Origin: Candidatus Kerfeldbacteria bacterium
GTDB taxonomy: Bacteria; Patescibacteriota; Patescibacteriia; SBBC01; CAIJZX01
DNA length: 6,478 nucleotides
Direction of reading: 5' to 3'
Assembly: GCA_016217865.1 (NCBI GenBank)
Contig: JACRFO010000121.1
Span: 1 to 6,478, forward strand
This document shows positions 1 through 5,468 of the stretch, piece by piece. The notes beneath the pieces were generated by a model. The model worked only from the letters and a program-made list of their open reading frames with translations, was not told the origin of the DNA and searched no databases. Both the position numbers and the translations under genes were made by a program. Within the stretch, counting starts at the first letter, position 1. Every line of letters begins with the position of its first letter.

Positions 1-243
1 CGGCTGGTGATCCTGGCCGAGAGCCTGCCACACAACGCCCCGGTCGCGAACCTGCTGACGGCTGAACGGGCGAAAATCCGGGCAGCACTCGAGGGGGGTA
101 ATCTCCTCCACGACCTCCGGCCGAGGTACACGGTCGACCATCTCCTCAGGGAGATCGAGTCGGCCTGTCACCCGCCCAAGGTGTTCACGGTCGTCATCGA
201 GGCGCCCGACAACGTGGCGACTGCCTCGCCGAGTCCGGCCTGA
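1..243 (+). CDS. Unrecognised protein, C-terminal fragment (5' end outside window)
   Basis: The reading frame is open from the first base, so this is the last 80 residues of a longer protein; an in-frame GTG at 7 is probably an internal valine rather than the start. The visible part is soluble, with no membrane segment. It reads RLVILAESLPHN, then a charged helical stretch containing AERAKIRAALEGGN, then LHDLRPRYTVDHLLREIES, and ends in a loose Ala/Ser/Pro tail. The pattern of a short hydrophobic strand followed by charged helices would fit the end of an alpha/beta domain such as a degenerate receiver, but I see no diagnostic residues and do not assign a function. Codons are GC-rich in the third position. 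A hairpin terminator follows 15 bases after the stop, which supports a real gene end here. Confidence 0.6.
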   Translation, partial: RLVILAESLPHNAPVANLLTAERAKIRAALEGGNLLHDLRPRYTVDHLLREIESACHPPKVFTVVIEAPDNVATASPSPA

Positions 244-258
244 AGGCCCTTCGTACCT

Positions 259-305
259 CTCCCCATGCACCATGCACTGCATCTTGCTGGGGAGTCTTTC
301 TTTTT
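259..305 (+). terminator. Rho-independent terminator after the first gene
   Basis: A perfect 7-bp stem (259-265 CTCCCCA with 288-294 TGGGGAG) is followed at once by a T-rich run (295-305, nine T in eleven bases). The 22-nt loop is long but can fold further through TGCA repeats. It sits just after the stop at 243 and closes the left gene. The last T bases are shared with the -35 box of the next promoter. Confidence 0.6.
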
Positions 306-332
306 GACAGCGACAGGTGAATACGGTACTGT
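304..332 (+). promoter_or_regulatory. Housekeeping-type promoter for tRNA-Ser
   Basis: A perfect -35 box TTGACA (304-309) is followed by a 17-nt spacer and a -10 box TACTGT (327-332), which keeps the key T, A and final T. Transcription would start near 339, about 50 nt before the tRNA. The leader contains a small hairpin (350-355 CCGCTC with 361-366 GAGCGG). The same -35/spacer/-10 combination recurs on the minus strand at 4660-4688. Confidence 0.75.
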
Positions 333-390
333 CTGACACGTTGGCGTAGCCGCTCATGCGGAGCGGGAGAAGACACATTGTTATCGGCGC

Positions 391-475
391 GGAGGGTTCG
401 CATAGTGGTCTAGTGCACACGCTTGGAAAGCGTGCATACCGCAAGGTATCGAGAGTTCGAATCTCTCACCCTCCG
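391..475 (+). tRNA. trnS: tRNA-Ser (anticodon GGA)
   Basis: A complete class II tRNA. The acceptor stem GGAGGGT (391-397) pairs with ACCCTCC (468-474), and base 475 is the G discriminator expected for serine. The short D stem is GCA (400-402) with TGC (414-416). The anticodon stem CACGC/GCGTG encloses loop TTGGAAA with anticodon GGA at 425-427, reading UCC and UCU. The long variable arm is a TACC/GGTA stem with a GCAA tetraloop (437-448). The T stem GAGAG/CTCTC carries loop TTCGAAT. CCA is not encoded, since CGC follows, so it must be added enzymatically. The pairing of the acceptor stem continues outward by six more pairs into the flanks (385-390 with 475-480), which is unusual. Confidence 0.97.
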
Positions 476-538
476 CGCCGCGAATAATACCCGCATCCCC
501 GCAACTTGCCGTGAAACCTTGTACCATCAGCATGACCT

Positions 539-874
539 ATGGGTAGTATGAGTCCAGTCCTCGTCGTCGCCTTGCTCGCTGTAGCCGGAGTGATTGGCGA
601 TTATTTCATCAAACTGGCCGGCCACGGTCCGCGATATATCGACACCAAGTGGTTTGTCCTTGGGCTGGTCATTTATGCGGCGACGGCGTTTGGTTGGTTT
701 TGGGTGATGAAGCATATCAAGCTCTCATCGCTCGGAGTAATTTACTCACTCACGACGGTCCTGCTGTTGGTTGGTATCGGTATCTTCGTCTTTCACGAGA
801 AGATGAATGTGTATGAAATCATCGGCACCATTGGCGCCATTGGTTCGGTCGTCCTCCTTAGCCGCTTTGTGTAA
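539..874 (+). CDS. Four-helix SMR/DMT-type small membrane transporter-like protein
   Basis: The 111-residue protein is almost entirely hydrophobic, with four predicted membrane helices at about residues 5-27, 38-57, 62-84 and 91-109, the size and layout of small multidrug resistance (SMR) proteins. By eye it aligns with EmrE as recalled: VIGDYFIK at the end of helix 1, GVIYSLT in helix 3, FHEKMNVYEIIG between helices 3 and 4. The essential glutamate of EmrE helix 1 (E14) corresponds to Gly17 here, and an aspartate (D21) lies one turn further on; the helix 3 tyrosine is kept (Y69) but the tryptophan is Thr72. This argues against a typical drug exporter and for a divergent SMR/EamA-type carrier of unknown substrate, probably working as a dimer. 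The start may be ATG 539 or 548 (108 residues); neither has a Shine-Dalgarno. It lies 63 bp after tRNA-Ser with no clear promoter of its own, so readthrough is possible. Confidence 0.8.
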   Translation: MGSMSPVLVVALLAVAGVIGDYFIKLAGHGPRYIDTKWFVLGLVIYAATAFGWFWVMKHIKLSSLGVIYSLTTVLLLVGIGIFVFHEKMNVYEIIGTIGAIGSVVLLSRFV

Positions 875-911
875 AGATCATTCGACTACATCGACCGCAA
901 CCACAGACCGG

Positions 912-940
912 TTCGCTTTTCTTTCGGGTTGTGGTAGGCT
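912..940 (+). promoter_or_regulatory. Possible extended -10 promoter of dnaG, giving a near-leaderless mRNA
   Basis: TGG followed by TAGGCT (932-940) fits an extended -10 element (TGnTAnnnT). A poor -35 match TTCGCT (912-917) lies 17 nt upstream. Transcription would begin near 947, only a few bases before the dnaG ATG at 950, and there is no Shine-Dalgarno. Moderate to low confidence because the -35 is weak. Confidence 0.35.
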
Positions 941-949
941 AGGTTCGCT

Positions 950-2761
950 ATGCAGACACCGGTAGAGGAAATAAAAACCCGTCTCGACCTCGTCGATTTC
1001 ATCGGCGAGTTTGTGCCGTTGAAGCAAGCCGGGACGAACTGGAAAGGGAAGTGTCCGTTCCACAACGAAAAGACGCCGTCGTTCATGGTCTCACGCGAGC
1101 GGGGCAGTTGGCACTGTTTTGGTTGTAGTCGCGGCGGCGATATCTTCACGTTTGTCCAAGAGCAAGAAGGTATCGATTTTCCGGAAGCACTTCGACTGTT
1201 GGCCAAGCGGGCCGGCGTCCAACTCAAGGAGTACAACGCGAAAATTCAGAATCAACGAACGAAAGTCCTCGACGTGCTTCGCTGGGTCAGCCGGTACTAC
1301 CAAGAGGTGCTGAAAAAGACTTCAGAAGCCGAACCCGCTCGCGCCTACCTCAAGCAACGGCAGGTATCGGAGGACTCAATTGAAGAGTTTGCGGTTGGGT
1401 ACGCCCAAGCCGGTTGGGATACGACCTACCAAGCCTTGAAGAAGAAAGGTTTCGCGGATGATGATATTTTCCAAGCCGGGCTAACGATCAAGAAAGATCG
1501 CGGGGCCGGATACTACGATCGCTTTCGGAATCGGATCATGTTCCCCATCAGCGATGTCCACGGGACAGTCGTTGGGTTCAGCGGTCGGATTCTCGACGCG
1601 CTGGTTGATCCGAAGGGTCCGGTACCAGCGAAGTATATCAACTCTCCGCAGACGATCGCCTACGACAAAGGCCGGGTGCTCTACGCCCTCAACCTCGCGA
1701 AGCAGGCGATCAAGCAGGCAGACCGCGTCGTCCTTGTGGAAGGGCAAATGGACTGCTTGATGTCTCACCAAGCTGGCGTGAAGAACGTCGTTGCTTCGTC
1801 CGGGACAGCGCTGACGATTGACCAGGTCCAGCTCTTGAAGCGCTTTACCACGAACCTCGTCCTCGCTTTCGACCAAGATACGGCCGGCATGCAAGCGGCG
1901 CTGCGCGGCGTTGACCAAGCGCTACAGGAACGGATGGATATTCGTGTCGTCCGGCTCAGTCAGGGGAAAGACCCCGATGAGCTGATCAAACACGACGTCA
2001 ACGCCTGGCGGCAGGCTGTTGAAACAGCCCAGCTCCTGATGGAGTATTACGTGGCGGAAGCGACGACCGGTAAGAACCTCAACGCGGTGCAGGACAAGAA
2101 GCTAGTCGTGAAGTTCCTCCTGCCCATCATCGGCAAACTCGGTGATCCGGTTGAACAGGCCCACTACCTCCAGCAGTTGGCTGACCTGGTCCACGTCGAG
2201 ATGGCCGTCCTACGCCAAACCTTGAGCCGGACCCGCCAGCCAGCCGCGGTCAAACAAGCTGCGGCGACCCCAGCCGCGGCGCCGGTCCCGCTGCCGAGCG
2301 ATCGTTACCGGGCGGTGTCGGAACGCCTGTTAGCCCTGATCATCCACGAACCGAAACTGTACGATCACCTGGTCGCCCAGTTCGATCCGCGCTTCCTCGT
2401 CGGGCAAGACCTGCAGACCCTATACAAAACGTTTGTCATCTGGTATAGTCAGAATCACCTTACGACCCGTCAAGCCCAGACGGAAGCAGCCGCGTCGCTC
2501 GACGCCGAACAGCAGGATCTCCTTACCCTGCTCACCCTCCTCGGGGACCACGAGTACCCGGAGGGCCTTACTCCAGCCGTTGAGCGCGATTTACTGACCA
2601 TGGTCAATGACTTGAAGCGTCATGACCTGTCGCAGGAGCTGCACCGGCTCGAAGCAGATATTCGCCAACTCGAACAATCGAGTGGCCACCCCGGTCAGGA
2701 TCTGACCGACCTGCTCAATCGCGTGCAAGCCGTGACCGACCAACTCCGGTCACTGACCTAA
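950..2761 (+). CDS. dnaG: DNA primase DnaG
   Basis: The 603-residue protein is the replicative primase, which makes the RNA primers for chromosome replication together with the DnaB helicase; the length is normal for the family. The N-terminal zinc-binding domain (about 1-100) shows the CHC2 set C35, H38, C56 and C59. The RNA polymerase core (about 110-370) contains the KYINSPQT segment and the TOPRIM acidic residues E264 (EGQMD), D308/D310 (FDQDTAG) and D341/D343 (DPDE). The first motif reads EGQMD where most bacterial primases have EGYMD. An Ala/Pro-rich linker (about 424-446) leads to a helical C-terminal domain (about 447-603) expected to bind the helicase. ATG 950 is chosen because DnaG normally begins just before the IKxRxDxVDxI helix, as here. 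There is no Shine-Dalgarno. rpoD follows 79 bp downstream on the same strand, as in the macromolecular synthesis operon. Confidence 0.97.
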   Translation: MQTPVEEIKTRLDLVDFIGEFVPLKQAGTNWKGKCPFHNEKTPSFMVSRERGSWHCFGCSRGGDIFTFVQEQEGIDFPEALRLLAKRAGVQLKEYNAKIQNQRTKVLDVLRWVSRYYQEVLKKTSEAEPARAYLKQRQVSEDSIEEFAVGYAQAGWDTTYQALKKKGFADDDIFQAGLTIKKDRGAGYYDRFRNRIMFPISDVHGTVVGFSGRILDALVDPKGPVPAKYINSPQTIAYDKGRVLYALNLAKQAIKQADRVVLVEGQMDCLMSHQAGVKNVVASSGTALTIDQVQLLKRFTTNLVLAFDQDTAGMQAALRGVDQALQERMDIRVVRLSQGKDPDELIKHDVNAWRQAVETAQLLMEYYVAEATTGKNLNAVQDKKLVVKFLLPIIGKLGDPVEQAHYLQQLADLVHVEMAVLRQTLSRTRQPAAVKQAAATPAAAPVPLPSDRYRAVSERLLALIIHEPKLYDHLVAQFDPRFLVGQDLQTLYKTFVIWYSQNHLTTRQAQTEAAASLDAEQQDLLTLLTLLGDHEYPEGLTPAVERDLLTMVNDLKRHDLSQELHRLEADIRQLEQSSGHPGQDLTDLLNRVQAVTDQLRSLT

Positions 2762-2794
2762 GTACAATCCACGCCGTTCTTTCTCCAATCCAAC

Positions 2795-2813
2795 CGTGAC
2801 CTCGTCACGTTTT
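2795..2813 (+). promoter_or_regulatory. Small hairpin plus T-run between dnaG and rpoD (possible attenuator)
   Basis: A 6-bp perfect stem (2795-2800 CGTGAC with 2804-2809 GTCACG) with a 3-nt loop is followed by TTTT. It could cause partial termination or mark a processing site between dnaG and rpoD, but the stem and T-run are short and it may be chance. The rest of the 79-bp gap is pyrimidine-rich on the + strand, and I see no clear internal promoter. Confidence 0.3.
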
Positions 2814-2840
2814 CACCAACCCAAGTTCCATTTTTTCGTT

Positions 2841-4049
2841 ATGCCGAAAAAGGTTAGCAAGCGTGCACCGTCGAAGTTGAACAGAAAGCCGAAGGGCAAA
2901 AAACTTTCCAAAGGCAGTAAGTCGAAAGTACCAAAGACGAGCGGGTCGACTAAAGCCGAGTTTCCTGTCGCCCAATCGCAGCAGCTGATCCGGAAAGGAC
3001 GCCAGCGTGGTTTTGTGACGGAAACAGAACTGCTTTACGCATTTCCGGAACTCGAAGAGTACGTCTACGAATACGAGAAAGCGCTTGATGATTTCGAGCA
3101 GCAAGGCATTGCCATCGTCGAAAGCGGCCCTAGTATTCTCGATACCCAGAAACCGCAATTCCTCGAACCGTCACATGCGAAGAAACACCTTCCGCACGAC
3201 GAACGGCACTTCGACCTCGGCGACATTTCCAATGATTCGATTCAGATGTACCTGCGGGAAATCGGGAAGGTTCCGCTCCTGACGGCTGAAGAGGAAGTCT
3301 CGCTCGCGAAACGAAAAGAGGCCGGCGACATTGAAGCCTCAAAGCGGCTAGTCGAAGCCAACCTTCGGCTGGTCGTGTCGATCGCCAAGAAGTTCACCGG
3401 TCGGTCGTTGTCGCTCCTCGATCTGATTCAAGAGGGGAATATCGGCTTGTTCCGCGCTGTCGAAAAGTTCGACTACCGCAAAGGTTACAAGTTTTCGACC
3501 TACGCAACCTGGTGGATCCGCCAGGCCATCACCCGGGCGCTCGCCGACCAGTCGCGAACGATCCGTATTCCGGTCCACATGGTCGAAACAATCAACAAGT
3601 TCCAGCAAATCGAACGCCAGTTGATTCAAGACCTCGGTCGAGAACCGTTGCCGGAAGAAATCGCAGCGGAAATGAGCGAACCCGTCGAGAAGATTCGTCA
3701 CATCATGAAGATTTCGCAGGATACTGTTTCGCTCGAAACCTCGGTTGGAGAAGACGACGAAGATTCAACGCTCGGTGACTTCATCGAAGATGTGAAAACC
3801 GTTTCGCCGGATAAAGTGGCAGCCCTACAGCTCCTCCGCGACGATGTCCGGACGATTATCGCCTCATTGAGCCCGCGCGAACAGAAGATTCTCGAGATGC
3901 GTTTTGGATTGAATGATGGCGTCGCTCATACGCTTGAAGAAGTCGGACAAGAATTCGGCGTTACCCGCGAGCGTATTCGTCAGATTGAATCGAAGGCGCT
4001 AGAAAAAATCCAACAACACGGACACATGAAGAAACTGCGGGATTACTAA
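2841..4049 (+). CDS. rpoD: RNA polymerase primary sigma factor RpoD (sigma-70)
   Basis: The 402-residue protein is the housekeeping sigma factor that directs RNA polymerase to -10/-35 promoters. It starts with a very lysine-rich tail (about 1-38) and a short helical region that may stand for region 1.1 (about 45-95). Region 1.2 begins near D132 (DSIQMYLREIGKV), and region 2 follows with LIQEGNIGL and YKFSTYATWWIRQAI, including W224 and W225, which open the promoter. Region 3 follows, then region 4.2 with the -35-binding helix-turn-helix (about 364-391, VTRERIRQIESKAL). ATG 2841 is preferred over the in-frame GTG at 2796, because the extra 15 residues are not sigma-like and would begin inside a hairpin. 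There is no Shine-Dalgarno. It follows dnaG and is probably co-transcribed. Clear TTGACA promoters elsewhere in the window agree with a conserved region 4.2. Confidence 0.96.
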   Translation: MPKKVSKRAPSKLNRKPKGKKLSKGSKSKVPKTSGSTKAEFPVAQSQQLIRKGRQRGFVTETELLYAFPELEEYVYEYEKALDDFEQQGIAIVESGPSILDTQKPQFLEPSHAKKHLPHDERHFDLGDISNDSIQMYLREIGKVPLLTAEEEVSLAKRKEAGDIEASKRLVEANLRLVVSIAKKFTGRSLSLLDLIQEGNIGLFRAVEKFDYRKGYKFSTYATWWIRQAITRALADQSRTIRIPVHMVETINKFQQIERQLIQDLGREPLPEEIAAEMSEPVEKIRHIMKISQDTVSLETSVGEDDEDSTLGDFIEDVKTVSPDKVAALQLLRDDVRTIIASLSPREQKILEMRFGLNDGVAHTLEEVGQEFGVTRERIRQIESKALEKIQQHGHMKKLRDY

Positions 4050-4063
4050 TCAGTCCCGGGAGT

Positions 4064-4093
4064 CAGCGGCGCGGCCAGTCGGCCGCGCCGCTG
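4064..4093 (+). terminator. Strong GC hairpin after rpoD, probable terminator
   Basis: A perfect 13-bp stem (4064-4076 with 4081-4093) closed by the loop AGTC begins 15 bases after the rpoD stop. On the + strand it lacks a T-run (GTCGTTAAC follows), so it is not a textbook intrinsic terminator; it may rely on stem strength or act as an mRNA 3'-end stabiliser. A six-A run at 4102-4107 reads as T6 on the minus strand and lies before the same hairpin for transcripts coming from the 4150-4620 gene, next to a poorly paired GC-rich segment (4108-4136). The rest of 4094-4149 shows no gene. Confidence 0.55.
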
Positions 4094-4149
4094 TCGTTAA
4101 CAAAAAAGCCGCCACCAGGGATGAACCAGGAGCGGAAGGAGGAACGGGA

Positions 4150-4620
4150 TCATGCGACCAGCTTGCCGGAGAGCTTCGTGAGGTAGTCGATGTTCTCGCG
4201 GAACATCCCCCGCTGCTCATCCGTGTAGCCGTCGCGGTGGATCGGGTCGCTGGCGAACTGGAGCAGGTTCTCGAACGTCGAGACGCGGAACGGGAGGTAC
4301 GACGCGAGCAGGTGCGTCGGGACCCGACCGAGCTCGAACTCGAGCGCGCGGCTGCAGCGCTGCGGCCGGCCGTTGAGGTACAGCCACTCGTAGATCTCGT
4401 GGGCGATCATGTACCGACGGAACTTGGCCGAAACCTGGTCGGAGATGAACGGCGGCACTCCGTCGTTGGGCTTGCAGCCGACGAAGTACTTCGGGGCCGG
4501 ATGCAGATCCGACGAGATGACGTAGTAGACGTGCACCCGGTCGTGGATTCGGACGGTGGCCGCCTGACCTTCCCAGTAGGGCTGCAGCCACGGTGGCAGT
4601 TGCGAAAGACCAACTTTCAT
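4150..4620 (-). CDS. Unrecognised 156-residue protein with an HExxE motif
   Basis: I do not recognise this protein. It is soluble, with no signal peptide or membrane helix. Its most distinctive part is RYMIAHEIYEWLYL, with H74, E75 and E78, followed by C89 and a helix reading ALEFELGRVP. This resembles the helix of zinc metallopeptidases (HExxH followed by a downstream Glu), but the second histidine is a glutamate, so catalytic activity is uncertain. The N-terminal part (PPWLQPYW, VHVYYVIS) is rich in aromatic residues. ATG 4620 is chosen because a full AGGAGG (4627-4632) lies 6 nt upstream and the upstream in-frame extension would overlap the promoter. It is the only gene here with a strong Shine-Dalgarno, and its third codon positions are markedly richer in G/C than those of rpoD, so it may have a different history. 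It is transcribed alone, divergently from tRNA-Asn. Confidence 0.75.
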   Translation of the reverse strand: MKVGLSQLPPWLQPYWEGQAATVRIHDRVHVYYVISSDLHPAPKYFVGCKPNDGVPPFISDQVSAKFRRYMIAHEIYEWLYLNGRPQRCSRALEFELGRVPTHLLASYLPFRVSTFENLLQFASDPIHRDGYTDEQRGMFRENIDYLTKLSGKLVA

Positions 4621-4626
4621 GGGCAA

Positions 4627-4632
4627 CCTCCT
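4627..4632 (-). promoter_or_regulatory. Shine-Dalgarno AGGAGG deciding the 4620 start
   Basis: A perfect six-base AGGAGG on the minus strand lies 6 nt before ATG 4620. It fixes the start of the HExxE protein and stands out because the other genes in the window show no such site. Confidence 0.85.
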
Positions 4633-4659
4633 CTCTCGTGTGGGCCCAAGAACTCGGCC

Positions 4660-4688
4660 ACAGTAACGGAACGGCATGAGATTGTCAA
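4660..4688 (-). promoter_or_regulatory. Consensus promoter for the HExxE gene
   Basis: On the minus strand, TTGACA (4683-4688) is followed by a 17-nt spacer and TACTGT (4660-4665). Boxes and spacing are identical to those before tRNA-Ser. The start point would be near 4653, giving a leader of about 33 nt that holds the Shine-Dalgarno. The -35 boxes of this promoter and of the tRNA-Asn promoter stand back to back, 15 bp apart. Confidence 0.75.
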
Positions 4689-4703
4689 CCGGTGATGCAG
4701 CCG

Positions 4704-4732
4704 TTGACGAGCGGCACATTTTTCTCTATACT
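4704..4732 (+). promoter_or_regulatory. Consensus promoter for tRNA-Asn
   Basis: TTGACG (4704-4709), a 17-nt spacer and TATACT (4727-4732) make a near-perfect housekeeping promoter. Transcription would start near 4739, leaving only a few bases of leader before the tRNA at 4745. It fires away from the minus-strand promoter at 4660-4688. Confidence 0.85.
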
Positions 4733-4744
4733 CCTTCCGTTCAT

Positions 4745-4819
4745 TCCGGGGTAGCTCAGTGGTAGAGCAGTGGACTGTTAATCCATTGGTCGTGGGTTCG
4801 AATCCCTCCCCCGGAGCCA
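4745..4819 (+). tRNA. trnN: tRNA-Asn (anticodon GTT), CCA encoded
   Basis: A complete tRNA. The acceptor stem TCCGGGG (4745-4751) pairs with CCCCGGA (4809-4815), with G discriminator at 4816 and an encoded CCA at 4817-4819. The D arm is GCTC/GAGC. The anticodon stem GTGGA/TCCAT (one G-T pair) encloses loop CTGTTAA with anticodon GTT, reading AAC and AAU. The T loop is TTCGAAT with stem GTGGG/CCCTC, which has one non-canonical pair at its outer end. Unlike tRNA-Ser in the same window, the CCA end is present in the DNA. Confidence 0.97.
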
Positions 4820-4821
4820 AG

Positions 4822-4859
4822 ACAAAAATTCCCGTCCGTGTGACGGGAGTTTTTGTTTT
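4822..4859. terminator. Bidirectional terminator between tRNA-Asn and the convergent membrane protein gene
   Basis: A 15-bp stem (4822-4836 with 4842-4856, one T-G pair) around the loop CGTGT has an A-run on its left arm and a T-run on its right arm (TTTTTGTTTT). Read on the + strand it ends the tRNA-Asn transcript 3 bases after CCA; read on the minus strand the A-run becomes a T-run and ends the gene whose stop is at 4894. Confidence 0.92.
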
Positions 4860-4893
4860 CTGATTATCGAGAGGGATTCAAAGGGCCAAGTAC

Positions 4894-5460
4894 CTACACC
4901 GTTTGGGCGGCTGCCGAGGGTTGTGTGCCAGCCTGTCTGAACAATAACCCAGACCCAACGAACAGCATCGCGAAGAACGCATTCAACATGAACACACCGA
5001 TGACACCAGGCGGTTCAGCCCCCTGACGAGGGCCGATGATGAGCGCAATGACGGGGATCGGCATTTGGATAACAGCCATCGCGAACATCACCCGCGACAT
5101 GCCGAGCGCCCGGAAACGTGAGAAGATCGCACCAAGGAATCCAACTGCCAACACCGCGAAGTACATGAGATTAGCAGGGTTGTCTTCGTTTCCAATGATC
5201 CCGACAGCGGCGTTGATCCAGACCAGCATGAGCGATGACAGGACGGCTAGAGCGACGGCGGTGCGGTATGCGTAATCGTTCATTCTTCGTGCCACCAGTT
5301 CATACGTCAGCGCAGCGCCGAACAGGAGAATGCCCATGAACACAAAATCGGATAGATTCCAATCCACTTGGGTAGTGAACTGCATGGCGACGAGCGGGAT
5401 CAGGAGCAGAAACACAACAACCGCGGCCCAGATACTCAACCTTTGTGTCGGCATGCGCAT
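4894..5460 (-). CDS. Conserved six-helix membrane protein of unknown function
   Basis: The 188-residue protein has six predicted membrane helices at about 9-28, 36-56, 65-90, 98-114, 121-142 and 152-173, with a short polar tail rich in Ala and Gln. The loop after helix 3 carries GIIGNEDNPANLMY (87-100), and the loop after helix 2 carries YELVARR. From memory this pattern belongs to a widespread family of uncharacterised bacterial inner-membrane proteins of about this length; no biochemical role is known to me and I assign none. The start may be ATG 5460 or the ATG two codons later (5454); neither has a Shine-Dalgarno. A weak promoter-like pair on the minus strand (TTGTAC, 16-nt spacer, CATCAT, ending about 8 nt before the ATG) would again give a leaderless or nearly leaderless mRNA. 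It is a single gene, convergent with tRNA-Asn. Confidence 0.85.
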   Translation of the reverse strand: MRMPTQRLSIWAAVVVFLLLIPLVAMQFTTQVDWNLSDFVFMGILLFGAALTYELVARRMNDYAYRTAVALAVLSSLMLVWINAAVGIIGNEDNPANLMYFAVLAVGFLGAIFSRFRALGMSRVMFAMAVIQMPIPVIALIIGPRQGAEPPGVIGVFMLNAFFAMLFVGSGLLFRQAGTQPSAAAQTV

Positions 5461-5468
5461 AGAGTTGT

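Noticed and set aside
481..538. Promoter for the SMR-like gene (AATAAT at 483-488, TACCAT at 522-527)
   Set aside because: Neither has a -35 box at a suitable distance; not reported as a feature.
1481..1918. 145-codon minus-strand open frame inside dnaG
   Set aside because: It is a shadow of the primase coding frame with no promoter or ribosome site of its own.
2796..2840. GTG start for rpoD 15 codons upstream of ATG 2841
   Set aside because: The added residues are not sigma-like, the GTG lies inside a hairpin stem, and no ribosome binding site precedes it.
4237..4695. 152-codon + strand open frame opposite the HExxE gene
   Set aside because: It is highly charged and low in complexity, lies antisense to a gene with clear promoter and SD, and reflects the high-GC third positions of that gene.
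4621..4719. Upstream extension of the HExxE gene to 4719 (-)
   Set aside because: The extension would cover the consensus promoter and Shine-Dalgarno that clearly define ATG 4620.
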